Below are positions 1-5,044 of a stretch of 5,044 bases of DNA, one piece after another (the first letter of the stretch is position 1; each line of letters starts with the position of its first letter). A model generated the notes under the pieces. That model had not been told where the DNA came from, ran no database searches, and saw nothing but the letters and a program-made list of their open reading frames with translations. The DNA is taken from the NCBI GenBank assembly GCA_003645975.1, contig QNDP01000131.1, forward strand, positions 1 through 5,044, given 5' to 3'. A program made the translations under genes and the position numbers. This stretch comes from Candidatus Hydrothermota bacterium. Its GTDB lineage: Bacteria > Hydrothermota > Hydrothermia > B15-G9.

Positions 1-150
1 GAGCTGTCAACGCTCTCTGCCATCACAAGGGCAGATTCTGTCGGCATATTTAGAGGACTTTCTGGCAATGTCCTGCTTACAAAATTTAGAAAGATCATAA
101 AATTGTTTACCTACGGCAGGATAGAGCCGATTAAAACTCAGGAGGAGTGA
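1..150 (+). CDS. possible C-terminal end of an unrecognised upstream gene (partial)
   Basis: Frame 1 is open from the first base to a TGA at 148-150, giving 49 residues ending in KTQEE, with no ATG or GTG start inside. It would be the tail of a gene that begins outside the window. The tail has a basic and hydrophobic stretch (TKFRKIIKLFTYGR, residues 32-45 of the fragment) and then a charged end. Its stop lies inside the Shine-Dalgarno region of the next gene, four bases before that ATG, which is the same tight packing seen through the rest of the cluster. I cannot assign a family. The frame at base 2 is also open to base 100 and a - strand frame is open across the region, so the reading is supported mainly by its position. 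Confidence 0.42.
   Translation, partial: ELSTLSAITRADSVGIFRGLSGNVLLTKFRKIIKLFTYGRIEPIKTQEE
141..147 (+). promoter_or_regulatory. strong Shine-Dalgarno site for the DUF3098-like gene
   Basis: GGAGGAG lies seven bases before the ATG at 155. It is a near-consensus ribosome binding site and fixes that start. It overlaps the end of the preceding open frame. Confidence 0.8.
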
Positions 151-154
151 AAAT

Positions 155-481
155 ATGGCTAAGGCTAAGCGCACAAGAAGGACAAAAAAGGCGAGGAAAG
201 TCCGTAAGGTCAAAAAGGAGCCCAAGACATTTCTCCCGACATTTCAGGGACTTCCGTTTTCAAAGGAGAATTACATCTTGATGCTAATAGGCCTGATCAT
301 CGGGGTTCTCGGTTTCGTGCTGCTTGCTCTTGGAGATGAGAACATCGCAACTATCTCAATAGTGGTCGGTTATGTGATCCTCATTCCAATTGCTCTCTAT
401 TACGACCTATCGAAGATCCGGAAAGGCACACCGACTGAACAGGAAGTTGCATCAGAACCTCAAAGTGACTCAACGACATAG
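155..481 (+). CDS. DUF3098-like small membrane protein with a very basic N-terminal tail
   Basis: This 108-residue protein has three parts. Residues 1-24 are extremely basic, with 14 Lys or Arg. Residues 33-40 read LPFSKENY, followed by two hydrophobic helices at about 40-59 and 65-83. A polar acidic tail, about 90-108, ends the chain. An LPF-K-NY motif just before a helical hairpin is the hallmark I know from DUF3098 proteins of Bacteroidetes, which are small inner-membrane proteins of unknown function; the match is by eye. By the positive-inside rule the basic tail should be cytoplasmic. The start is fixed by the strong ribosome binding site at 141-147. The gene is the first complete member of the compact cluster, and the next ORF begins within two to eleven bases of its TAG stop. 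The long Lys/Arg tail seems larger than is usual for this family. Function is unknown. Confidence 0.8.
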   Translation: MAKAKRTRRTKKARKVRKVKKEPKTFLPTFQGLPFSKENYILMLIGLIIGVLGFVLLALGDENIATISIVVGYVILIPIALYYDLSKIRKGTPTEQEVASEPQSDSTT

Positions 482-483
482 GG

Positions 484-1125
484 ATGGCGGTTATGGGCAA
501 GGTGGGCATCCCTGACAGGTTCGTTCAATGGGTATATCGTGAGAGGGCAGCTTTGATCAGGAGTATCCTGAAAGGCGAACGCATAGACCACAACAGGTTC
601 TATCTCGAATTTACAAGGCACAATCCAGCAATCATAACTTACGGTTCCGCTGGACTTAACGGGTCGATCAAAGGCGTCGGATTCATCCCAAAACCCGAAT
701 ATCTCGAACAGGTCTTCAATGAATTTTACGAACATATCTTGAAGGGCAGACGACCGGGTTATCCTCGTGAAGGACTGAAACTTCTGGTCAAACATCTTTA
801 CGCTGAGGATGCTGAGCAACGGATCGACTTGACAAAGTTTGTGTCCCTTGAACTGGCTAAAAAACACACATGGACAAATCTTCACGAAAGTTCAAAGGCG
901 ACTTTGCTGTTTTTCCAGCCGCCAAGCATAAGTTTTGAGGTTAGGTGCAGGGTCGAGATACACGAGGGCGACTTGATCCACAAGTATGTCAACGCCCAAC
1001 ACGATGTCTATCACATGCCGCATGTGGAACGGTGGCCTGATCGACCTGCCTATGTCTTCATAATCGAGGAAATTTTTGACAATTCCGATTCCGAAGAGGG
1101 GTTCGGAACGAAAATTTGGCCATAA
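484..1125 (+). CDS. hypothetical protein, possible PNPOx-like FMN-binding split barrel
   Basis: This is a 213-residue soluble protein with no signal peptide or membrane segment. Residues 127-160 resemble a conserved part of pyridoxamine 5'-phosphate oxidase-like split barrels: a basic KKHTW-NL turn, then a strand ATLLFF, then EVRCRVEI. In that family the corresponding region helps bind FMN. Residues 48-68 (PAIITYGS...IKGVGF) could be the first beta hairpin. About 50 helical-looking residues separate the two, which is longer than usual. The C-terminus has a hydrophobic strand (AYVFIIEEIFDN, 189-200) and ends in IWP. If correct, it would be a flavin- or heme-binding protein, but no substrate can be inferred. 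Two starts are possible: ATG 484 has no ribosome site, whereas ATG 493 has AGGG (480-483) nine bases upstream and may be the true start. The coding assignment is firm; the family is tentative. Confidence 0.75.
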   Translation: MAVMGKVGIPDRFVQWVYRERAALIRSILKGERIDHNRFYLEFTRHNPAIITYGSAGLNGSIKGVGFIPKPEYLEQVFNEFYEHILKGRRPGYPREGLKLLVKHLYAEDAEQRIDLTKFVSLELAKKHTWTNLHESSKATLLFFQPPSISFEVRCRVEIHEGDLIHKYVNAQHDVYHMPHVERWPDRPAYVFIIEEIFDNSDSEEGFGTKIWP

Positions 1126-1130
1126 AATTC

Positions 1131-1137
1131 GAGGGGG
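1131..1137 (+). promoter_or_regulatory. Shine-Dalgarno site deciding the thioredoxin-like gene start
   Basis: GAGGGGG sits four bases before the ATG at 1142. It supports that start over the in-frame ATG at 1076, which would put 22 hydrophilic residues before the signal peptide and overlap the preceding gene by 50 bases. Confidence 0.75.
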
Positions 1138-1141
1138 AACC

Positions 1142-1708
1142 ATGAAAAAGCTAATCGCATTGACGATCTTGTTTGGATGGATTGCGACATCCTTTGGGAT
1201 GGGGAATCCGACTCATAAGTCCAAGCCAAGACTCAAACGGATCTTTGCGGAAAAAACCGACAAGGGAGTTGTGGACTTCGGACTTGAGACCATCGACGGA
1301 GACACCCTGATTTTGAGCGAAGTTGATGCGGATGTGATTTTGCTCATCTTCTGGTCGCCATTCTGTGGACATTGCAGGCACGAGATTCCGGACATCCTGA
1401 AATTGGAAAAGAAATACGGAGACCAATTGAAAGTCATAGGGATAGGCATGTGGGCAACTCCGAAGCAAATAAAAGCCCTGAGCAAACAGTTTAAAATTGA
1501 TTTCGATGTTTGCATTTATGACACTGTGCTCCAAAGAGTTCCAAATTTCCGAATAAGAGGTGTTCCGACGATGTTCCTGCTCGACAAAAACAGGGTCTTG
1601 AAGGATATGATATTGGGTCGAGTCCCTATGAACGTGCTCGAAGATAGGCTCAAAAAAGTTTTAGGGGTCACAGAGCAAAAACAGGAGGGAGGAGAAAAAG
1701 ATGGATAA
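1142..1708 (+). CDS. exported TlpA-like thioredoxin-fold protein (CGHC active site)
   Basis: This 188-residue protein belongs to the TlpA/ResA-like branch of the thioredoxin superfamily, which handles dithiol-disulfide exchange outside the cytoplasm. Residues 1-19 form a signal peptide or N-terminal anchor: two Lys, then a hydrophobic core ending SFG. There is no lipobox cysteine. The fold starts with the DFGLETIDGDTLILS strand region (45-59). The active site follows as FWSPFCGHC with Cys75 and Cys78, and the cis-proline loop is GVPTMFLLD (Pro142). A third cysteine, Cys124, lies in the insertion typical of this branch. The charged tail (176-188) is rich in Glu, Lys and Gln. CGHC is the dipeptide of protein disulfide isomerases rather than classic CGPC thioredoxin. 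Possible roles are reduction of apocytochrome c or of other exported proteins, but no cytochrome maturation gene is adjacent. Its 3' end overlaps the next gene by eight bases. Confidence 0.93.
   Translation: MKKLIALTILFGWIATSFGMGNPTHKSKPRLKRIFAEKTDKGVVDFGLETIDGDTLILSEVDADVILLIFWSPFCGHCRHEIPDILKLEKKYGDQLKVIGIGMWATPKQIKALSKQFKIDFDVCIYDTVLQRVPNFRIRGVPTMFLLDKNRVLKDMILGRVPMNVLEDRLKKVLGVTEQKQEGGEKDG
1683..1694 (+). promoter_or_regulatory. strong Shine-Dalgarno site for the YtxH-like gene
   Basis: AGGAGGGAGGAG lies six bases before the ATG at 1701, within the 3' coding end of the thioredoxin-like gene. It contains two overlapping anti-16S matches and confirms the start inside the upstream gene. Confidence 0.8.
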
Positions 1709-1934
1709 AAAGAAGTGGCTTTGGACAGCCGGTGGCTTTGTGGTCGGTTTTATCTTCGGAGCTGTGGTGACCGCTATGGTAACACCTTGGAGCGGCGATG
1801 AGGCCCGGAGCAAGCTCGGACTCTCGGAGCTGCCGCCGGATAAAAAACTTAAACGCCTGAAAGAACTCATTGAGGACATCGAACGGGAACTCGCAACCAC
1901 ATCCGAAGAGGTTCAAAAAGAGTCATCCTCATGA
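1701..1934 (+). CDS. YtxH-like small membrane protein
   Basis: This 77-residue protein has a short basic N-terminus (DKKKW) and one glycine-rich transmembrane helix at about 7-28 (GGFVVGFIFGAVVTAMV). The helix leads directly into TPWSGDEARSKL (28-39) and then a charged, probably coiled-coil tail (47-72). That order of Gly-zipper helix, then a P-x-SG-x-E-x-R-x-K-L segment, then a coiled tail is the YtxH family pattern. These proteins are common in Firmicutes and many other phyla. They are often stress-linked but have no defined activity. The start is fixed by the strong ribosome site at 1683-1694. It overlaps the thioredoxin-like gene by eight bases and shares an ATGA with the LemA gene, so its translation is likely coupled to both. 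Confidence 0.85.
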   Translation: MDKKKWLWTAGGFVVGFIFGAVVTAMVTPWSGDEARSKLGLSELPPDKKLKRLKELIEDIERELATTSEEVQKESSS

Positions 1935-2530
1935 AGTCCTTTCTCCTTAAACTTAGCGGAATGATTCTGGCCGTAGGTCTTATCGCTGCAAGCTCGATCT
2001 ATTATCGAATGGTGGAACTCCGAAATCGGGTCGATGAGCGATGGAACGAACTCGAAGTCCTGATCTACAAAAGGGCTGAACTTATACCGAAATTCACATC
2101 CGAAACGCCTCTTCTGTCCGCCGAGCAGTCGGAAGCTGCGGATCGCCTTGTAAACGCCTACATCACGATAAATTCGGCAAATACAAGGGCGACAATAGCA
2201 ACGGCCAATCATGAGATAGATTCCGCACTCTTTGATTTCTTCGCCTATGCCGAACAATATGACATGTCTCAAATTGACCCCAGATTCAGCCGATGGCTCC
2301 AAAAATTCAGCAGTCTAAACCGTTCGATACTCTCCGCATCACAGGACTACAACGACGCAGTTGAATGTTACAACGCTGCAATAACTGAATTTCCGGCCTA
2401 TTTCATAGCGCAATTTGCTGGATTTCGCACCGAACCCAAAGTGGCTGTTTTGGAAAAATCCATTGAAATTCAAGGCGATGGCGAAGATAAAGGTGAGGGT
2501 CAAACCGAACGCAAAGCGATTCAAGATTAG
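1931..2530 (+). CDS. LemA-family membrane-anchored helical protein
   Basis: This 199-residue protein has an N-terminal membrane helix (about 8-25) and no lipobox. It then shows the LemA order of motifs: ELRNRVDERWNELEVLIYKRAELIPKF (29-55), a helical middle with ALFDFFAYAEQYD (99-111), and SASQDYNDAVECYNAAITEFPAYFIAQFAGF (135-165). The closing motifs, YN-x-x-V-x-x-YN-x-x-I followed by FP and GF, are diagnostic even though the sequence is divergent. LemA proteins form long extracytoplasmic helical bundles anchored in the inner membrane. Their function is poorly defined, and they often occur beside TPM-domain or HtpX genes, neither of which is present here. The start overlaps the YtxH stop as ATGA, and only a weak AGAG lies upstream, so translational coupling is likely. 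The last 17 residues are polar and overlap the next gene. Confidence 0.86.
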   Translation: MKSFLLKLSGMILAVGLIAASSIYYRMVELRNRVDERWNELEVLIYKRAELIPKFTSETPLLSAEQSEAADRLVNAYITINSANTRATIATANHEIDSALFDFFAYAEQYDMSQIDPRFSRWLQKFSSLNRSILSASQDYNDAVECYNAAITEFPAYFIAQFAGFRTEPKVAVLEKSIEIQGDGEDKGEGQTERKAIQD

Positions 2531-2735
2531 GGTGACCGGCGAATTCTTGACGGTCGATGTGCCTGCGCCACCCGTCGAGGGCAAAGCCAACCGTGAGTTG
2601 ATAAGACAACTGTCAAAACTTTTGGATGTCCCACAGTCAAGTATAACCATCAAATCGGGACATAAGAGCAGAGTGAAGGTTTTACAGATTGAAGGGATTT
2701 CGGATGCCGAGCTGGCGGAACGGTTGAAAAAGTAG
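2478..2735 (+). CDS. DUF167/YggU-family protein
   Basis: This 85-residue protein covers almost the full usual length of the YggU/DUF167 family, small alpha/beta proteins of unknown function found in bacteria, archaea and eukaryotes. Recognisable parts are KIKVRVKPNAKR (3-14), the central PAPPVEGKANRELI (29-42) with its conserved GKAN, KLLDVPQSSITIKSG (47-61) and the basic KSR turn (63-65) before VLQIEG. The ATG at 2478 puts the family N-terminus right at the first strand. An in-frame TTG at 2415 would add 21 residues unlike the family. The gene starts 53 bases inside the LemA coding region, and the AAGG at 2472-2475 is too close to the ATG to be a normal ribosome site, so translation probably depends on ribosomes finishing LemA. 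In other bacteria yggU often sits near yggT and division genes, which are not seen here. Confidence 0.93.
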   Translation: MAKIKVRVKPNAKRFKIRVTGEFLTVDVPAPPVEGKANRELIRQLSKLLDVPQSSITIKSGHKSRVKVLQIEGISDAELAERLKK

Positions 2736-2840
2736 TCCGTTTGGTCAGTCCGAAATTTGAAAAAATATGAATTCATGTCCTTCCGTGTTGGTGTCCACAA
2801 CTTTCCACACTCTTTGCGACGCTTTATCATTTGAACCGCT
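2736..2840 (+). other. intergenic leader of mnmG
   Basis: This 105-base gap is the only sizeable one between identified genes. It begins with an AT-rich stretch (2757-2777) that includes the 10-base palindrome ATGAATTCAT (2768-2777). Two TCCACA-containing motifs follow at 2791-2799 and 2801-2809. A weak promoter-like pair comes next: TTTCCA at 2802-2807 and TATCAT at 2825-2830, spaced 17 bases, each four of six or better to the sigma-70 consensus. No GC-rich hairpin with a T-run is visible, so I see no intrinsic terminator for the preceding cluster. Transcription may run through into mnmG. Confidence 0.5.
2802..2830 (+). promoter_or_regulatory. weak candidate promoter for mnmG
   Basis: TTTCCA (2802-2807) and TATCAT (2825-2830) are 17 bases apart. 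A start about seven bases after the -10 would give a leader of only a few bases before ATG 2841, which would fit the missing Shine-Dalgarno site. Matches of this quality are common by chance, and promoter rules for this lineage may differ. Confidence 0.2.
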
Positions 2841-4706
2841 ATGATGGTATATCCCAAGACTTTCGATGTGATAGTGGTCGGCGGTGGCCATGCGGGTATA
2901 GAGGCAGCGCTCGCAGCGGCGCGCATGGGCGCCAAGACCTTGATGCTCGCTTTTGACCTCGACAAGATCGGTCAGATGTCCTGCAATCCGTCGATGGGCG
3001 GCATCGCAAAGGCGCATCTCATCAAGGAAGTCGATGCGCTCGGCGGTGAAATCGGCAAGGCCACCGATGCCAACGGGATACAGTTCAAGATGTTGAACAC
3101 ATCGAAAGGCCCTGCAGTCTGGTCGCTTAGGGCACAGGTTGACCGCGCCGCTTATCGCAAATACATGCGCAATGTCGTCGAAAATACGGAAAATTTGCAG
3201 ATTCTGCAGGAAGAAGCAGTTGAGATCGTTGCGGAAAAGAACAAGGTCAAAGGCGTCATCATGAGAACCGGGATGTTCTACCGTGCCCCAGCAGTTGTCC
3301 TTGCAACTGGCACATTTTTGAGGGGCACGATTTTCATTGGGACGGTCAAGTATAGTGCCGGACGGATGGGCGAACCGCCGGCCGATGCGCTCTCAGAGTC
3401 GCTTGAACGGCTTGGAATCAAGCTCGGACGGCTCAAAACAGGAACTTCGCCTCGAGTTGACGGCCGAACGATCGACTTCGACAGGATGGAAGTCCAGCTC
3501 GGAGACGAACCGCCGAGAGGTTTCTCGTTCCGCAACCCCGTGATTAAAGGCCTCGAACAGGTGCCGTGCTGGGTTACACGGACAAACGAACGGACGCACG
3601 AGATCATCAGGGCGTCTTTTCCGCGCGCTCCTCTTTTCACCGGGATGATCGTCGGCAAAGGGCCTCGTTACTGCCCCTCGATCGAGGTGAAAGTGGCGGA
3701 TTTTCCTGACAGAAGCTCCCACCGCGTGATAGTGGAACCCGATGGTCGCGACACCAATGAGTTCTATCTCAATGGGCTGGCGACTTCGATCCCAGAGGAT
3801 GCACAGATCGAGATGCTCCACTCGATACCGGGACTTGAACGGGCTGTCATAATCCGTCCGGGCTATGCGATCGAATACGACTTCGTCAACCCGATCCAAA
3901 CTCACCCATGGCTCGAATCAAAGATAGTCGAAGGCCTGTTCTTGGCAGGCCAGATCAACGGGACATCGGGCTACGAGGAGGCCGCAGCTCAGGGCATCAT
4001 CGCAGGCATCAACGCCGTGCTCAAAATCGACGGTCAACCGCCGTTTGTCCTCAAACGGTCTGAGGCCTACATCGGCGTCCTCATCGATGACTTGACCTCG
4101 AAAGGCGTCGATGAACCCTATCGGTTGTTCACCGCAAGGGCTGAATATCGACTGATTTTGCGGATGGACAACGCACGAGACCGTCTTATGCATTACGGAC
4201 TCAAATTTGGACTTATCAAGCAGTCGGAGTGGGACGAATTCCTGCGCGAAAAGGAGCTCTGGGAATCGGAGATCGCACGGCTCAAAAAGGAAAGGTTCAA
4301 GCCGAGCAAAGTGAACCAGATCTTCAACGAGGTGGGCGAATCGCAGACGAGGGATTCGTTGACCGGTGCGGACATCCTTAAACGGCCAAGAGTTAGATGG
4401 TGGCATCTTGTCAAACACGGGATCATGCGCGACCTGCCGTTCTGGATCGCCGAACGGGTTGAGACCGAAATCAAATACGAGGGCTACATCAGGCGGATGG
4501 AGACCGAAGCCAGGCGCCTCTCGAAACTCGACGATTACCCAATCCCGGAGGACATCGACTACACGAAGATCAGCGGCCTGTCGAACGAGGCGGTTGAGAA
4601 GCTCACGGCGAATCGGCCGCGGACGCTCGGCGCCGCCCTCCGCATCTCAGGCGTATCGCCATCGGATGTCATGGCGATCTACTATTGGCTCGAAGCCGGA
4701 AGATGA
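2841..4706 (+). CDS. mnmG: MnmG (GidA), FAD subunit of tRNA U34 carboxymethylaminomethyl modification enzyme
   Basis: This complete 621-residue protein is a normal-length MnmG. With the GTPase MnmE it installs the 5-(carboxymethyl)aminomethyl group on wobble uridine 34 of tRNAs reading NNA and NNG codons, using methylenetetrahydrofolate, NADH and FAD in the cytoplasm. Visible landmarks are the FAD-binding GGGHAG (14-19), CNPSMGG with Cys48, ATGTFLRG (155-162), GPRYCPSIE with catalytic Cys278, [17 protein letters not shown] (from 369) and the GVLIDDL-KG-DEPYR-FT-RAEYRL block. The tRNA-binding C-terminal domain ends in [11 protein letters not shown]. The two cysteines match E. coli Cys47 and Cys277. 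An in-frame TGA at 2832-2834 rules out a longer protein, so the start is ATG 2841 or ATG 2844. No Shine-Dalgarno site precedes it. Sampled stretches are mostly near 57-72% G+C, well above most of the flanking sequence. rsmG does not follow. Confidence 0.99.
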   Translation: MMVYPKTFDVIVVGGGHAGIEAALAAARMGAKTLMLAFDLDKIGQMSCNPSMGGIAKAHLIKEVDALGGEIGKATDANGIQFKMLNTSKGPAVWSLRAQVDRAAYRKYMRNVVENTENLQILQEEAVEIVAEKNKVKGVIMRTGMFYRAPAVVLATGTFLRGTIFIGTVKYSAGRMGEPPADALSESLERLGIKLGRLKTGTSPRVDGRTIDFDRMEVQLGDEPPRGFSFRNPVIKGLEQVPCWVTRTNERTHEIIRASFPRAPLFTGMIVGKGPRYCPSIEVKVADFPDRSSHRVIVEPDGRDTNEFYLNGLATSIPEDAQIEMLHSIPGLERAVIIRPGYAIEYDFVNPIQTHPWLESKIVEGLFLAGQINGTSGYEEAAAQGIIAGINAVLKIDGQPPFVLKRSEAYIGVLIDDLTSKGVDEPYRLFTARAEYRLILRMDNARDRLMHYGLKFGLIKQSEWDEFLREKELWESEIARLKKERFKPSKVNQIFNEVGESQTRDSLTGADILKRPRVRWWHLVKHGIMRDLPFWIAERVETEIKYEGYIRRMETEARRLSKLDDYPIPEDIDYTKISGLSNEAVEKLTANRPRTLGAALRISGVSPSDVMAIYYWLEAGR

Positions 4707-4870
4707 ACTTGGGAGAAGGATTTCAACTCGGCGAGCGAATAGAGTTTTTATCCATGTGGGGTAAATTATGGATTCATGAAGCAGATTGGAATAAGGCTTC
4801 AAGATATTGGTATGCAATCAATTTAAGGGATGAGATACCGAGACAGGTGCAAGGAGTGGGTTGGTTATGA
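4703..4870 (+). CDS. short hypothetical ORF overlapping the mnmG stop
   Basis: A 55-codon frame starts at an ATG whose last two bases belong to the mnmG stop (ATGA at 4703-4706). That arrangement is typical of translational coupling. The predicted protein is soluble and aromatic-rich, with six Trp and the stretch [20 protein letters not shown] (21-40). The spacing of WIH and A-x-YWY faintly recalls small uncharacterised proteins with an ArYWYRRAG motif, but I would not assign it. It is not the N-terminus of RsmG, the usual neighbour. Codon composition here is AT-rich, unlike mnmG. It could be a real small gene, the remnant of a truncated one, or chance. Confidence 0.35.
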   Translation: MNLGEGFQLGERIEFLSMWGKLWIHEADWNKASRYWYAINLRDEIPRQVQGVGWL

Positions 4871-5044
4871 ACTTTTTGGTAAAAAGAGTTGGCTATTAGT
4901 CATTTAGTTTATGGCATCTACTACAAGTGGCAGAGTATCAACGAGATACATTCTCCACGTCTCTCGCAATCTCTTTATGTAGGTAAACATCCCTATCCTC
5001 AATTCGCCCCATCGCCACTCGCCTGTCAATCTTCGCTGTCTCAC
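4707..5044. other. AT-rich region after mnmG without an identified gene
   Basis: These 338 bases carry no gene of recognised family. They contain the ATGA-coupled 55-codon ORF and a possible - strand gene end, both listed separately. They also contain AAGGAG at 4851-4856, ten bases before an ATG at 4867 that opens only ten codons. A weak AT hairpin (CTTTTT GGT AAAAAG, about 4872-4886) is present but lacks the GC stem and T-run of an intrinsic terminator. No tRNA, repeat array or insertion sequence end is visible. Confidence 0.6.
4938..5044 (-). CDS. possible 3' end of an unrecognised gene entering from the right edge (partial)
   Basis: On the - strand a frame is open from the window edge (first full codon at 5042) to a TGA at 4938-4940. 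It gives 34 residues, including RRVAMGRIEDRDVYLHKEIA and ending in NVSR. The balanced, charged, helix-like composition looks protein-like, and the gene would converge on mnmG. I recognise no family. Another - strand frame starting at the edge is also open, to a TAA around 4905, and a 23-codon + strand frame begins at 4911. The coding strand is therefore uncertain. Confidence 0.3.
   Translation of the reverse strand, partial: ETAKIDRRVAMGRIEDRDVYLHKEIARDVENVSR

Noticed and set aside
1076..1141. An upstream ATG start for the thioredoxin-like gene.
   Set aside because: It would place hydrophilic residues ahead of a clear signal peptide and overlap the preceding gene. The ATG at 1142 has a strong ribosome site.
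2415..2477. A TTG start extending the DUF167 protein by 21 residues.
   Set aside because: The extension is unlike the family, whose homology begins right at the ATG at 2478.
2768..2777. A perfect 10-base palindrome in the mnmG leader, considered as an operator.
   Set aside because: It is short and AT-rich with no second copy, and no regulator gene is nearby, so chance is the simplest explanation.
2339..2965. A 208-codon - strand frame crossing LemA, DUF167 and the mnmG start.
   Set aside because: It opposes three well-supported genes and has no recognisable motifs.
3278..3905. Long - strand open frames opposite mnmG.
   Set aside because: They are shadows of the GC-rich mnmG coding sequence. 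Their translations are Arg/Ser-rich and match no family, while the + strand matches MnmG throughout.
4366..4764. A + strand frame rich in Arg and Ser across the end of mnmG.
   Set aside because: It is an out-of-frame reading of the mnmG C-terminal domain with biased composition and no ribosome site.
4872..4886. A small hairpin after mnmG, considered as a terminator.
   Set aside because: The stem is only A-T rich, with a three-base loop and no following T-run.
104..4989. An 11-base inverted match, TGTTTACCTAC at 104-114 and its complement at 4979-4989, near both window edges.
   Set aside because: Several matches of this length are expected by chance in 5 kb, and there are no insertion-sequence genes or target duplications to support a mobile element.

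Overview
The window reads as chromosomal sequence from a bacterium, probably in or near the Fibrobacteres-Chlorobi-Bacteroidetes (FCB) group. The taxonomic hint is weak. It rests on the DUF3098-like membrane protein at 155-481, a family I associate mainly with Bacteroidetes and relatives, and on purine-rich Shine-Dalgarno sites. There are no rRNA or tRNA genes, insertion sequences, CRISPR arrays or phage genes.

All confidently identified genes lie on the + strand. Bases 1-150 hold an open frame that is probably the 3' end of an upstream gene. Six genes then follow head to tail with tiny gaps or overlaps: a DUF3098-like two-helix membrane protein (155-481), a 213-residue protein with a possible FMN-binding split-barrel region (484-1125), an exported TlpA-like thioredoxin with a CGHC active site (1142-1708), a YtxH-like single-helix protein (1701-1934), a LemA-family protein (1931-2530) and a DUF167/YggU protein (2478-2735). 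The spacing suggests one transcript with translational coupling. At least four of the products (DUF3098-like, thioredoxin, YtxH-like, LemA) should sit in or beyond the cytoplasmic membrane, so the cluster looks like a small envelope operon. The exact joint job of these proteins is not known.

A 105-base gap (2736-2840) separates this cluster from a complete mnmG/gidA gene (2841-4706). It encodes the FAD-dependent subunit of the MnmE-MnmG enzyme, which modifies U34 of certain tRNAs. mnmG is visibly richer in G+C than most of the sequence around it and lacks a recognisable Shine-Dalgarno site. Its leader carries two TCCACA motifs that loosely resemble DnaA boxes.

After mnmG (4707-5044) the sequence turns AT-rich and no family can be recognised with confidence. 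It holds a 55-codon ORF that overlaps the mnmG stop as ATGA, and a possible truncated gene entering on the - strand from the right edge. The common downstream partner rsmG/gidB is not there. No clearly new biological system is evident. The items most worth checking are the split-barrel-like protein, the conservation of the envelope operon, and the short ORF after mnmG.
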